Source: Litomosoides sigmodontis
Lineage: Eukaryota; Nematoda; Chromadorea; Rhabditida; Onchocercidae
Reading direction: 5' to 3'
Length of the DNA stretch: 64,000 bases
Assembly (NCBI GenBank): GCA_963070105.1
Contig: OY718803.1
Span: forward strand, 4,942,507-5,006,506
Below are positions 23,725-37,378 of the stretch, in pieces. A program made the translations under genes and the position numbers. Numbering within the stretch: the first letter of the stretch is position 1; the number at the start of each line of letters is the position of its first letter. The notes under the pieces were generated by a model that was given only the letters and a program-made list of their open reading frames with translations, ran no database searches and was not told where the DNA came from.

Positions 23725-26346
23725 TATCAATACCCTTAATCTGACAGAGCATACATTCCGGTGTAATATCTGATAAAGTGAATTCAATCAATTGTTAAGG
23801 AACAGTAAATACGTACTTTATAAACGAATTCACAAAAACTAGCAGTATTATGTAACTTCATTTAAAAAAATACATATTTCATAATACTATGCTAATACTT
23901 CAATATATAGACCATACTGTATGATACTGCGTTATTAAACGCAATAATAACTCAATTAAACGGGAAACATTCAAATTTCGCTTTCTAGAAAGATTTCAAT
24001 GACTTCCTTCGCTAAACTGCTAGATGACCTTGCACCCAAATTCTGAGCAATTAATCCTAATCAGCATAAAACCAATCCTACAATTGGTCACGACACCACC
24101 CCTCACCCAGTTTCCGTTCTTCCACACCCGACATTACCCAGAACCCCGCTTGCTCCCACCATCATCGCGCACCATGCGCGGAAATCCATCAACATCACGG
24201 CAAATCACCATCCACCACGCGTCAGTAATTAACGCGGCCCTGAAAGTGCTGCGTTGTTTGTTGACACTGTGGATATGAGATTTCATTGGAGCTAGGGTTA
24301 TTTGGAAGTGGACTATTTGATTTTAGAGCTAGGGGACAGAGACGCTCATTAGATAGTTCGACTTTTAATTATAAGTGCGACTCTCGCAATAACTCTCTTT
24401 CACCACTCTCTGTTTTCCTATTTAATTCATTCCACTTCAATTCACCCCAGAAGTTCAAAAAGAAGTTCAAAAACATCTACAAAATATTTTTCTCCGAGTT
24501 ATTGTGTGCTGAATTGATGTCTTCATGTATCGGTAGCACATCCCCAACCTACTCTATTTGGCAGTGTTTGAAGTGACTGTGATGGGTGGCATTAACTAAT
24601 GTTAACGACGGAGCGTAATGAATGGTGGGGGAGGGAGTTTGGAGGAGAGGTCGGTCCCTTTCCCTGAAGTGGAAAGCGTCATCACTTGGTCATTGTTTTG
24701 TTTGCAAGCGGTCATCTGGGCGGTGTCAATCCTTCATTCGTCTAATCTTTCAGTGAAGGTTGTCAGTGCGAGAACCTCAGTTCAGTCGTACCCATTTCAC
24801 AGTACAAGGTCGGTTTCACTGCCTATTTCTCTTTTCCTTGCATTCAACTTCTCTCTCTCTCCCGTTTACCCGTTTAACGTATACTTCCTCGTGGTAGAAG
24901 ATGGAGCTGTGTCCATCGATTACTCTTTCCTCCATCACCATCAGCAAGGGGCCGTTATATTATTGCCTTTACTGCCCACTACTATTACTGCACCCCCTCC
25001 CCCCCCCCCCCCCCCCATTGAGATCTATCTTTTCCTTCTTAGTGCCCACCCTTATGCAAGCTTGACCTTTAGGCACTCCCCGAATGTCCGACACATCTGC
25101 TCCCACTTTTCATCTCATTCCTTTCTCATCAATTTCCAGACACGTCTCCCTCCTATTTTTAATTTTCTCCAGACTTAGTGAGGTCTTTTCAAATCTAATT
25201 ACTTTGCAACTGAAGCAGTGCTCGAGTGGTTTACAATGTGATTCTTTTTGATCTCGTCCTGTTGAAAAATTGTTATTTGTGAAAATGACTAATCAGTTTT
25301 TTACTTCTTTGGGAAAAAAAACGATTCCTTTGCTATGATAGACGCTAACAAACACTTTGTTGTCCATTTCTTTGGTGTAAGAAGCCATTAGAAGTCTAGA
25401 AATTAGAACGAATTCCTCCCTACTTGATACTTATTCTGCAAAGCCAGTGATGAAGTGTATTTTACGCATTTCAATTTACCCTCGTCGGTGTTGTCTTTGC
25501 AAGTTGATTATTGCCTTTACTGCCCACGGATTAGTTCATTTTTCCCCAGTAACATTTTCCAGCCTCTCAACATCATTGGCATAAAACTCAACAATACGAT
25601 CCTTGGTCCTTATCCTTATCTCTCTAATTTTCTATCAATCGTTATTTCATTTGGTTTGAGGAACATTAGTTAAGAGCAGTTAGCTAAATTACAAGCATGG
25701 TCGAACAGAGTTATACAAATTTGTGTGAGATTGAAAAACAAAAACAAAGTTTTTCTAACACATTCGAAGAACCATCAATGGTGAAATGAACGAATTAGCG
25801 CTAACCAATTATTGTTCATTAACTCATCTGTCATATTAACTGTCACTGACCGGAGGCTCAACTAACATTCCTTATAACTGTCCAACATGAATGACTGTTA
25901 GTCTTGTGTTGTGGGCTTTTTTTGAGCTGATTAACTCGTATTTTTGTTAAGTGAGTGATTTGTATATTTTTTTGTAAATGGATGAATTGCGTTCCTAAAT
26001 TGAATAAAACTTCTTTTCAAATATTTTATTATTTCGTACACGTAAATAGTGGATGATGAATTTTGCTTAATTTCAGTCAATTAAAATGATGACCAAAAAT
26101 TGAGTCTGACTTCATCCATCTCTTTCTGTTCATTTTCTCCCTATTATCGCTGTTTGTTGTGTGGATGATCTTTCTGATAATTGTTGTTACTTTTACTGGG
26201 AATTATAAGCAGCATTGAATAAATGCGGTAAGCGCTTATTTTATCAATGAATGCTGATTAATAGGATAGACACAACAGTGTCCACAATTTTTTGGATGAA
26301 CGTCATTGAAAATTATGAATCTCATAAATTATAGGTTGGAAAAGGA
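23725..26346. other. Intergenic, C-rich low-complexity sequence
   Basis: From about 24.06 to 25.15 kb the plus strand is unusually pyrimidine- and C-rich, including an 18-base C run at about 24999-25016 and stretches of CTCTCT and CCACC. An open frame at 24618-25178 is a by-product of this composition (proline and histidine runs). No exon with splice context was found. The region could contain the promoter or outron of the membrane-protein gene at 26347. Confidence 0.45.
24999..25016 (+). repeat. Poly-C run
   Basis: Eighteen consecutive C residues lie within a longer C/T-rich tract. It is a homopolymer prone to slippage and sequencing error. Confidence 0.9.
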
Positions 26347-26901
26347 ATGGCACCGAAGCATCGTTCGTCACCTAACAAGAAATCACCCAGCAAAAGTCCG
26401 CGAAGCAAGGAGCCTAGTCTGACGCGAAGTCAACCCCGAAAAACGTCTCGTTCTCGAAGTCGTAGCCGCGGTACACCACAATCACGTTCCAGCTCTCGTG
26501 GTCGTGGTTCATCTTCGAAAAAGACTGCTTCCCCAGTAGTAAAGAAAGTCGACGATTCAGCAGCGGTGGAGGTTCAAAAAGCTGTTCCTGTATGTCGTAC
26601 TTCCAAAAACGGTTCAGGTTTCAAAGTGTTTCCATTTTCAAATAAAGGCGTACGACGACGTGTGCTAACAATGCGTTTATTACAACCGATGAATGTGAAC
26701 AACTTGAAAGTGAAAGGGACAAAGCTTAAGCAACGTCTCATTGCTCATTGCAAGCAGTTGTCTCGTTTCTATATCATCGTGACAGTCCTTGGATTGATTG
26801 GGCTTGGGATCTTCTACACTGGCTATACCATAGATCAGTTGGCGAAATATGCTCGCGAACGTATGGACATTATTACGGGATATGTGCAAGGACGCGGTTA
26901 A
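26347..26901 (+). CDS. Ser/Arg-rich single-pass membrane protein
   Basis: A single uninterrupted frame of 184 aa starts 12 bases after an ATTATAG acceptor (ends at 26334), consistent with trans-splicing to an intronless gene. Residues 1-65 are strongly basic and rich in Ser, Arg, Lys and Pro, with SR and RG dipeptides (SRSRSRGTPQSRSSSRGRG), resembling the RS region of lamin B receptor. Residues 85-137 are basic. A hydrophobic membrane segment lies at about 141-162 (FYIIVTVLGLIGLGIFYTGY). A 22-residue tail follows (AKYARERMDI). There is no signal peptide, LEM motif, Tudor domain or sterol reductase region. A basic nucleoplasmic domain with one membrane anchor suggests a nuclear-envelope or ER tail-anchored-like protein, but that is inference. 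I do not recognise the gene. Confidence 0.75.
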   Translation: MAPKHRSSPNKKSPSKSPRSKEPSLTRSQPRKTSRSRSRSRGTPQSRSSSRGRGSSSKKTASPVVKKVDDSAAVEVQKAVPVCRTSKNGSGFKVFPFSNKGVRRRVLTMRLLQPMNVNNLKVKGTKLKQRLIAHCKQLSRFYIIVTVLGLIGLGIFYTGYTIDQLAKYARERMDIITGYVQGRG

Positions 26902-29900
26902 GGAGAACGTGTGGTAACAATGATAACGTCAGTAGTTGTAGAGGGATCGGTAATTCAGCTTAATTGACAATGGAATTCTTGCGAAATATCAATTAAATAT
27001 ACTTTAGACTATTCTCCTTTTGTTAAAAATGTAGCTATAGAGGGTATTTTGAGAGGTTTCAATAGTTTTCAAAGCGCTTCATCAATGAAAAGCACTGAGT
27101 ACCATTGGTGCCAAGGATTGTTTTGTTACAGAATATCCGTTCTGCCATTCTTCCAGTCGGGATTCAAAATGCATTGCTTTTTTAAAAGCTTTGAAATACG
27201 TTGAGACCATACTCTTTGTTTGGTCGTTTTTTTTTCAAATCTGGATAACAATAAGAAAATGGTGATTAGATATACATATGATTATCGATTGATTCGCCGT
27301 TTATACCCGAACATCCATTGCGTTTGATTTTTATCCTCTTTTTTCCTTTGCAAGTTTTGGAATTTCATGATTTCAGTCGCTATTTATATCCTCTGCTGTT
27401 TTTTTGAGAAGCCTGTAATTGTGTTATATATTGAATGATTTTCTTATAACTAAGTATTAAGTTTCCATTTCCAATTTTAATCCTATCAACTCAGTGTTTT
27501 GTAAAATCCATATGTATCTCAGGGAAGTTTCCATAATTTTTCTCTAATTATCTACTCAGGCATCGCTTTATTGTCTTTTTCATTCTTTTTGAATTCTACA
27601 GACGTACCTCAGGGATGTGTATAGCTTTTTTTGAACTGGAATTTTCATAGAGTTGTAAATATTGAGTGTTAAAGTGATCCTCTGTTTTGATGTATAAGTT
27701 TATTGGTCGGTATGAAATTATGTCCTAACACTGTGTGGAAAAAAATCATTTTCTATTATTATTTGCACTTTCTTATTTTTCATTATAAGTCAAACTATGA
27801 TTAGTCATAAGGAAATAAAATAAGGGACGATTTCCCAATGAATTGTTTTTCTTATCTTCCTTCATAATTTGAAAAAATTTTCTTCACCTTACACTTTTCA
27901 AATTTCCCGTTCTTTTTAACGTGAACCTATGCCGTAAGCGTAATTTTTCATTTTGTATCTTCTCGGAGGTACATATTTTTTTCAAAAGATGATTTTTTTT
28001 CGGTATTTTGGAAAATTTATTTTGAATTTTGCGATTGGTTAATGCCTCAATGTGTACATAGTCACACTGAAAAAAGTCATGCTGTCCGACTGTGATTTTC
28101 TTCAGTTTATTTTATTTTATTTTTCAATTTCTTAAATTCAAGTTTAACCGACCACACATGTGATTCCAATAGTAAAGTGGTTTCTAAAAATTTTTCAAAA
28201 AATTGGGATTGGAATTTTGTTGCGTCTAAGCTTTTAATCCTCCAACTACTGTTCGATAACAGTTTTCCTTGTAAAAACCAAATTCTTAGCTTGAATATTT
28301 CTAACATTAATGATTTGTTAATATACATCGGTGGCGCTGTTTAGCAAAATAAAATGAAAAAGAAACGAGGGATGTTTTATTTCAGTTTTTCAAATTTCTA
28401 ATATTTCTTTAAAATATGTCATTGACTATTGATATTTATCTCTTTATGGCTTTCGCAAATCTCTTGTTGTGTACATAACACGGTCGGTTTTGTTTTGCTA
28501 CTTTTCATAAAGGCGTTCTTTGGTGCTTTAATGGCATTTAATCATTTCTGTTTTTTTTTTCATTAAAGCTTTATAACTGTAAAATGTCGGACAACCCCAT
28601 CACGCTGCATTCATGCGATATGATGTATTTAGTAATCGTATATTTTGCTTAACAGATTTTGTCTAATATTTCTTTAATAAAGTTAAATTTTTTAAATTAC
28701 ATTCCTTACTCATTCATTTTATTTCTGTAATGTTTATGCTACCGAATAAATTTTTAGTGAGCAGCTTACCCTGAAGATTTCTTAAATAATGAAGTGCTAT
28801 AAAAAGAGATCGTCTCATAAGAGTGAAAAGAGTTAGCTCTAATAATTACGATACTACTAATCCTTAGTGTAACTAGAGAGGACGATGTCAGGTAGCCGAA
28901 GAAAAGCACAATTTACTATTGATATTGAGATATGATGTAATATTGTAGCGGAATTTGCAATATTTTTATGTTGCGAACATCTTGCTCTTTATCCAAGTCT
29001 CTATGTGTAAATTAAGGATAAGTATTACTACAGGCTTTTGTTAATCATAATAAGGTAAGGGTGAAGTTATTAAACAGGGGCTAAAGTAAATGTTTAGGTG
29101 GTTCGGTGTTCATTCACAATCAAGCAAACTTCCGAAAAATTCAAATTTAACCATAAGTTAAATGAAAAGTTATGAATTGAAAATGAAATGGCGAAATTGA
29201 GAAAGACGATATCCATAGTGCTGGCAAAGAACTGCCCTTGAAAGACAATTTCAGCTTTTAGCAGTGAGTAATGGAAAAAATCATAATACATAGTTTCTTC
29301 TGAAAATTATTTGCTAACTTAAAGTCTTCGCGTAATTATTAATGTCAAAAATTACGTAAAACATTTGAAAGCTCAGTGGTGAGGACCAACGGAACACAAA
29401 ATGAAAATAGCTTTCAGATTTCAGGCTCTATGAAGGTAATGAATGATGATAATACGAATACAAAGGATTATTGAAGCGATAGTTATTGATCGCACGTAAA
29501 TTATAGAAAAAGAGATCTGAAAGTTTAATCACGAGCTTCTGTGAAAGTATAAAATGAGAAAAAAGTAATGACTGCCTTTCATACCGCTTTTTGACTTCCA
29601 TCGCTGTTGAGTTAAACAACCAAACAGGATATCTCGTCACTGATAGGAAGCAGAAAGGGAGGTTTTTTCTGGAAATGATGTTCACTTCACTTGTGAACTG
29701 AATTTACTTTAAGCAGCGAAAATTTTTTTGTATTTCAAATAAAAACGAATGTATGGGAAGTGATGAGAATACCAGCAAATCACACGCCCCGTACCTTCAG
29801 CTTCAGATCGAATATGAGATATTTTGCTCGACACTCACTTGTGCTTCTGCACAGTGTTACCTTAGCATTTTTCCCACAGCATTCCTAAAACTTTCGCTTT

Positions 29901-31797
29901 TCTCCATTTATTAACGCATAAACAGAAAATAGCGTAAAATGACTTACCTTGCTAGTCGCGCTTCTTGTTCATCAATGGATTTTAGCATGAAATGCTAACA
30001 GAGAAGCAAGAAGCCACCCCAAGGATACATTTAACCTTCCGAGTTAGTAGATCGAGCAAGATTCTGGCTAAATTGTTTCCAAGCAAATAACAAATTCAAT
30101 AGAAATGGATAAAGGGGGAAAGTGACGGCGGCATATCAGCAACTAACACTCAGGCCGGGACGAGTGCAATATCGCCAAATGGTGAACTTCTGTCTGAATA
30201 GTGCAAACGACTCGACCTGACTGATTAGTGCAGTGTTGCCATCACGATGAATTCACTGATCAGGTGGACAGTTTCCGAAGAAACAAGGATCATTTTCAAA
30301 ATATTGACGATCGATCGGTGACGCTAGCAGGAAAGTACCAAAAATAAAAGAGTTGAAATTCATCAAATAACAACAAACACTGCATGTGTTGTTTAGAACA
30401 AAGAGCAGTAGAGTAGTAATAACTGTCGAGCAATGCACCAATAAAGCGAGCGTATTATACAGTTCGGCTATCGAGAAAGAATTTTGCTGGAATTTGTGGA
30501 CATGAAGTGAGTGGACCACCGTAAGAGAGGTGGTAGGAGCAGTAGCACTAGTTGTAGTGGTGGTAGTAGTAGTAATTTTAGAAGCATAAAGCAACGTCCA
30601 ATCTACTTTGAATCGCTAACATCGATATGACTCATTTTCATACACTTTTTTTTATTCTTGAAAATTGTAGAAAAATTTGCCCTAGTGATTTTCTTCTTCC
30701 TAAGCATCTAAGGTAGCAACCTTTCTCATTTGATATTTGAGAAGGGTTCAAAAGATCTACTCACTACGAGCCTTGCCTTGCTGTGAAACACCCTCTTCCA
30801 GAGGGAGGAAACAGAAGCACAGCGATGCAATGGAAACCACCCTTTTCTTCAGCATGATTTCGCCATCTTCCAGTCGGAAATTAACGGGAACTTTTTATTA
30901 ATACTTTTGACGGTGCAACTCCTAACGGTTTCGGTATCGGCAAAGATTAGGAATGAAATGGACGATGCGAACTATACATATCCATTAGCTGGAAATATTG
31001 ATTTCATCTTACTGAAGAGACATTGGGCATTTCTGGGCTCTAACATTTTTCTCTAACTTCTCATTAGCTCCATTTCATCAGCAGTAACGTTCTCATGGCC
31101 TTTCGTTTCCTGTATTTTTCTCCAGGCATTTTTGCAAGTCTAGCAACACCACTTTTACTTCACCTCCTTACATCCAACTAAATTCCAAGCCCAATGACAA
31201 GTGCTCACTTTTTAAAGCCACAATTTCATTTCTCATTTCACCTGACACGTGTCTTCTCTCTGATACAAATGCGGTAGTAAATAAAACGTAGTAGGGCTGT
31301 GCAATGGTGACCTGTGCAGATGCATGCTTGCCAGTGCAGATGCAGGTCGTGGCAGTAGAAGTAGAATGGCGTGGAGTGGCTTAAGTAGTAGCTTGAGTTT
31401 AATTGCAGAAGATGATAATTCGACTGAAAGTGGGTCTTATTGATAAAAAAGTGGGTAGTAGTTGTATGAAGGGAAAAGTAGGACACGGTGAAGCAGGACG
31501 AGTTCCAAGCGACGATGCTTTCATGGTGTGAGACTTCTGGTTGTACGACGACGGTGCTGTGCGGGTGCCGCTAGTGATCGTTGTGCTGCAATGACATTGG
31601 GATCCTTTCATCGTGTCCATAAGTATGGTTTCTCTCGGGTTTGCCGCGGGCTACATTGTCCGATGGATTAACGGCTATCATTCTACTACTCCTTCCCCTC
31701 TCGCACACGTATCTTCTCTCGTCCAATCTAATAATAATAATAATAATTCATAATTAATAATGATAAAAGGAGTTAACAATGATACGAAAGGTAATAG

Positions 31798-32603
<806 letters not shown>

Positions 32604-33100
32604 GTGATAGCAGTGGTAGTAGTAATAGAGGTAGTTAGTAGTGGCAGTAATAGTAATAGTAACAGTAGTACCTTTATGGGAGTGAAATCGCCTTGGGCGC
32701 GTCCGGTCCGATAATCCAGTATGAAGAGAGATGTGCAGGAGTGGTGTAGACAGATGGGTGGATGGATGGTTGGATGGATGAATAGATGAGTGGGTAAGTT
32801 TGAAAATCAAACAGAAAGAATGGTGTGAAGTACTTTGGGGCTTTCCGATGAGTACCACCGAGAGGTGCTGGTCATAAAGCAAAGGTAAGAAGAGGTGAGG
32901 TGGTATATGCAAGAACGATTTTGCAACAATGAAAATAGCAAGAAGTGTCAACAACGGGACAGATAAGTGACAATGGTGACAATACAACGTTGATAATAAT
33001 GATAATAATAGCGACTGGAAGAAGGAAACAAGAGTGCCATCAGGACGGGGGGAGAGGGAGAGGCGGAGGCGGAGGTGCGGAAGAGGTGATGATGATTGTA

Positions 33101-33219
33101 GGCGGTGGTGGTGGTGGTGGTGGTGGTAGTGGTGGTGGTGGTGGTGGTGGTAGTGGTGGTGGTAGTGGTGGTGGTGGTGGTGGAGGAGGAGGAGGTGAAG
33201 GCGGTGAAGGAGGTAGCAA
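33101..33219 (+). repeat. GGT (TGG) trinucleotide array, G-rich plus strand
   Basis: Runs of GGT are broken by AGT units and followed by GGA/GGC-rich sequence. Both strands stay open and read as poly-Gly/Ser or poly-Pro, which is compositional and not coding. The G-rich strand could form G-quadruplexes. Confidence 0.95.
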
Positions 33220-33510
33220 CACCGGTTATATAATAATAACATGGTGTAATAATGAGATGAGAGTAGTAGTAGGCGCTACCATCGCCATTACCAAACCTGC
33301 AATGCTTCTTTTAACAACAGTAGCAACTAACTTGTTCGCCTGCATCAGTTCGGAAAATTTTTGTTTAGAAAACAAAAATGCCAGAAAAAGGATTGGAAGA
33401 TGACGGAAAAGAGGGGCGGAAGAGGAAAAGGGGTGAGGCGAGGTGCAAAGAGCGCCATACCGCACTCACCATTGTACTTCCTATAATAACACCTACCTGT
33501 CTGTAATTCA

Positions 33511-33540
33511 CCTCTCTCTCTCTCTCCCTCTCTCTCCCGC
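33511..33540 (+). repeat. CT dinucleotide-rich tract
   Basis: A CTCTCT run (CACCTCTCTCTCTC...) lies within the simple-repeat cluster. The purine-rich complement makes spurious frames full of Arg-Glu. Confidence 0.85.
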
Positions 33541-35488
33541 TTTTGCTTGCCCCAGTGGAGCTGCCCCAGTGTAAGGCTTTGAGTTGGTGATGAAAGGAAG
33601 CACCTATCAATCATATTTCATCGAAACCTGAGTACGCGGCTATCTGCCTACTAACAGCAATTAATGTCTCGTAAAAACGAAGTTGGCAGGAGGCTGTACT
33701 GGATGGCGACGATGAGCAGTGATAACTTGATAGTGTAGATAGAGCAATGGTGATAACTGTTGTTGTCACTGTGGTCGTTGCAAGCTGCAACTGCTGACAG
33801 TAATAATGACAGCCACCAATCCAATCACCCAAAGTTTCCTAGTGGTAACCGAAGATCATTACTTATCGATGCTTCGCATGCTTTCCCCTTTCCCTTGCGA
33901 ATTTGGGACTTTCCCCCAAGAAGCCGCCACACCAACTTCATTGGTATTCGGTAAGCATAAACACACAAGCACCTCACTACCTAAATGAAGACCACCGCCC
34001 TTCCTCGCTGCGCACCGTTGATTACAGCAGTTGTTATTATCACGATAATTAGCATCGTCGATGATGATAATTGGTGGTAGATTGTTAGCAAATACATAGC
34101 TTTCATCAAAGCACAGCTACTACGGTCATCTTCGTTATTTACAATTTACAACCAATTATCATAGAATGAAAAACAAGAAATTCATTCACAACAACGTGCC
34201 CTATTGTTCTCCTTCAATCACATCATTCGTTCAGCGATTGGATAATTATAGCAATTAGTGATAAAGCATCCTCATGCAGTCACTCCCTCCTCCTTCATCT
34301 GTTGCCAAACAAACTTTTATTACAGAAATTTAGCATCGACGGTTGGTTGCATCACACCCAATATCACATTTTCTGAGGGAGACGAATCACTCATTAACAT
34401 CCTTTCCCCTTTCTCATCACTTGATGTGTGCACGAAATTGAGAAAAGCTTCAAACATTCCACCACCATTGCTACTCTACAATGCAAACTCCTCCACTCAA
34501 GCATTTCTCTCACTACCGGGAAGATACCCTTCTGCAATTCCAATTTCTAGTTTTCTATCCTAACAAAAAGAAAACTAGAAAAACAGGCTTTACCGCATTT
34601 CGGCAAAATTCACAAAACGGCTAATAATTTTCTCTCTTCTGTGAGTCATCCTTATCCCAAGAAAAAATTCACCTCCCTTCTTTTCAGCGATACTGTTATC
34701 AACAAGAAATTAACGGGAACGAAAAAGCAAAATTGCAAACTTCCTACAGAAACAGGCCACATCTCCTTCCTTCACAGAAGTCTCGCACAAAATTACCGAT
34801 CCTGTGAAACGCCCTCGATGATATTGGTCATGTCAAGAATTAATTTATTGCTAGCGATAACTCCGACACTTTAACATTACCAAGCCATTCAACGAAAGCT
34901 CCAATTGCCAGAAATTGAAATCTTTCAGTTCCTATTCATATTTTGAACAAAAAGCATCGTCCAGTTCGTTATTGTTAGGAAGAATTATACAATGTAAACA
35001 TTTATGAGGGGTAGGTCAAGGAACGACATCCGAAAAAAGTTTCGAAACACAGTGTTTTGTGTTACATGTGTATGTTTAACCAAACAGAACGTTTCAGTGT
35101 TATATATCAACTTTTTTAGGCAAAACACACCACTCGGTTCGAAGCAAATTTGAATAAACCTAGTTTGAATTGCTGTATTCAAATAAAGCCAGCATTCAAC
35201 GTCAACATTTTTTGAAGAAAGGAATTTGAAGAAATAGTTGCATGATACATTGGTATAGCAAACAGTACTAAAATAACTTTTGAGAATATGCATATGGTAT
35301 TTTTGTCCAGCTCGTGCTTTCTTTTTGCAAGTTGCAAAATTGTAACAGATATCTTATATAACAAAGGAATGAAATTACATGTAAGTTTTGAAATTTTTTT
35401 TATTATAATCCTTGCCCGCCCTCGACAGATACGACACATTTGAGAACCGCAGTGCTTCAAAACAAGCTTTAAGTCAGAAAATAGTGCA

Positions 35489-37378
35489 TCATTGATAGTC
35501 GCAATTGTATTCTGCTATATCCCAATTTCCAGCAACAAACTGAAATAGAAGAAAAAGTTTTGTGATGAAGAAAAATAAAATTTAGCAAACTATAAAAACA
35601 TTTCCGAATATTTACCTCCGGTGCTCCAAGTTTAACACCATCTTTGTCAACGGTCGAAATTTCGAATTCGTTGTCAGCAACGCAGTCATGATAAATACTT
35701 AGTTCCAAACTTTTACGAAGTATATCAATAGCCTACAAAAAGGACTCAATTCACTTCATTTGAAATTTTTTAAATTATTCAGGAAAATAAATTCCAAAAC
35801 ATCAGATCTTTAGGAACAACTTTAGATGTATTTCATACCGTAATTGTTATTACCCAAAAAGGCTATCAAAAATACCTGTTCTTTTGAAAGTTTACCATCG
35901 TTTTTTCGATGTTCTGTTTCAATGACTTGATTAAGCAGCATAGCACCTAGCCCAGTTGCAACACTTTTTGTTCGGTATGCTACGCCTCTGTAAGACAATA
36001 AATGTAGTTTAACAAAAAATACTAATCAAAAATAATTCAAGTTTTTTGACAAAAACGTTAAAAAAGCAGGGTTCATGAAACAGCATATTTTTTTTAATAA
36101 TTAAGTACGACTGCTAGTGCCACTGTTCAACGAATTTAAAAAGAGGAGACACAATTTGCATGTTTAAAATAAATGAAATATTTGAAAAAAAATACCTAGA
36201 AGTGATAACACCAATGAATGGTTCAAGCTCATCGTTTTGACGCTGCATACCAGCAACTACCAATGTATTCCAAAGTGGATTCATTCGTGTACGACGATAA
36301 TACAGCAACGATGTCAGAAATCCATGCAACATTTTTGGACTTAGATCAGCATTCGGATCGTGTGATTTCAGCTCACATGTCTAATCAACATTAATTATGC
36401 ATTTCAATGCATCTTCATATTTTCACTGACAGGTAGTACCACAGGAATTTTATACGCACTACATAAAGTAACGTTATAGTCGCTTCCAAAGCTTTTTTTT
36501 TTCTAGCGCTTTTAGGTCTCTAACGTTCTAATGTTTTAATTGGTAACTTAATACCACAGCCATCCTACACACTGCGTTGAGAAAGCATTAACAAATAAAA
36601 TTGTCTTCTGAATTCTTTGTTTTTACATTGCCCCTCTTCAAGACGCTTTGATGCAGCATTTCTTCAAGGAATATATTGATATATTCATATACAAGATAGT
36701 TTTGACATCAGGTGCAAATAAGGTGGAATTCCTCCCATTGCTACTAACTGTACTTTAAAGACAAAAATCTCGTCTGCCTACCTTTAATTATGTTGCAATG
36801 GCTTATTTACACACCCATTTTAAAAACATAAAACCTGAGTCAATAACTTCCACACCATATGTACTGAATAATCATATAGTACTTCTACTCCTACTATTTT
36901 TACTTTTTCCGAAAAATCTCGAATACCTGTCTTTCGATGACATTCTGCAACCACTGAAAGTCAGCATGATCACCACCGAATGCAATGACGACACGATTAT
37001 TCACACGATACTGACGAGTAACATGGCGATACCTAGCCATTTTACCGTATGAAACAAGACGATCACTCATCACAGCAACACCACCATCATATACCAAGGC
37101 ACAAACTGATGTTCCGGTACATGTGGGATTCCTGATAGAAGAGCTCGGTCAAGCATTACATCTGACAACTAACAACTTTCAGAAAATTTCAAATAAATAT
37201 TTGCTGCAGGTTACATCCTCGTTACATATTTATTTTTCTAAACCGTTTGTAAAGACCAATCCATCTTCTTGCACATTAGAGCAAAATGAATCAACCACAC
37301 ATTACAAAGTCGACAAAGAAACAGCACTCACGTGGTTGCCTCGACCTCCGAAAACGACAAATCCTGTTCAGCGTACAT
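35489..37378 (-). CDS. pbs-7: 20S proteasome subunit beta-7 (PSMB4)
   Basis: This is a non-catalytic beta subunit of the 20S proteasome core. Six exons, 37378-37332, 37131-36927, 36380-36196, 35987-35876, 35732-35616 and 35539-35489, join in phase to 717 nt, 238 aa. Matches to PSMB4: [73 protein letters not shown], and the C-terminal NWDIA that is characteristic of beta-7. The N-terminal prosequence is short (about 14-20 residues), shorter than in human. A CTTCTAG acceptor lies about 12 bases before the ATG. This subunit lacks peptidase activity in other species and acts in assembly, its C-terminal tail clasping the opposite ring. Confidence 0.95.

Noticed and set aside
24618..25178. 186-residue open frame upstream of the SR membrane-protein gene
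   Set aside because: It lies in C/T-rich low-complexity DNA with a proline run from the poly-C tract, and has no similarity or splice support.
36798..37097. Plus-strand frame over the PSMB4 exon
   Set aside because: It is antisense to a clear proteasome exon.
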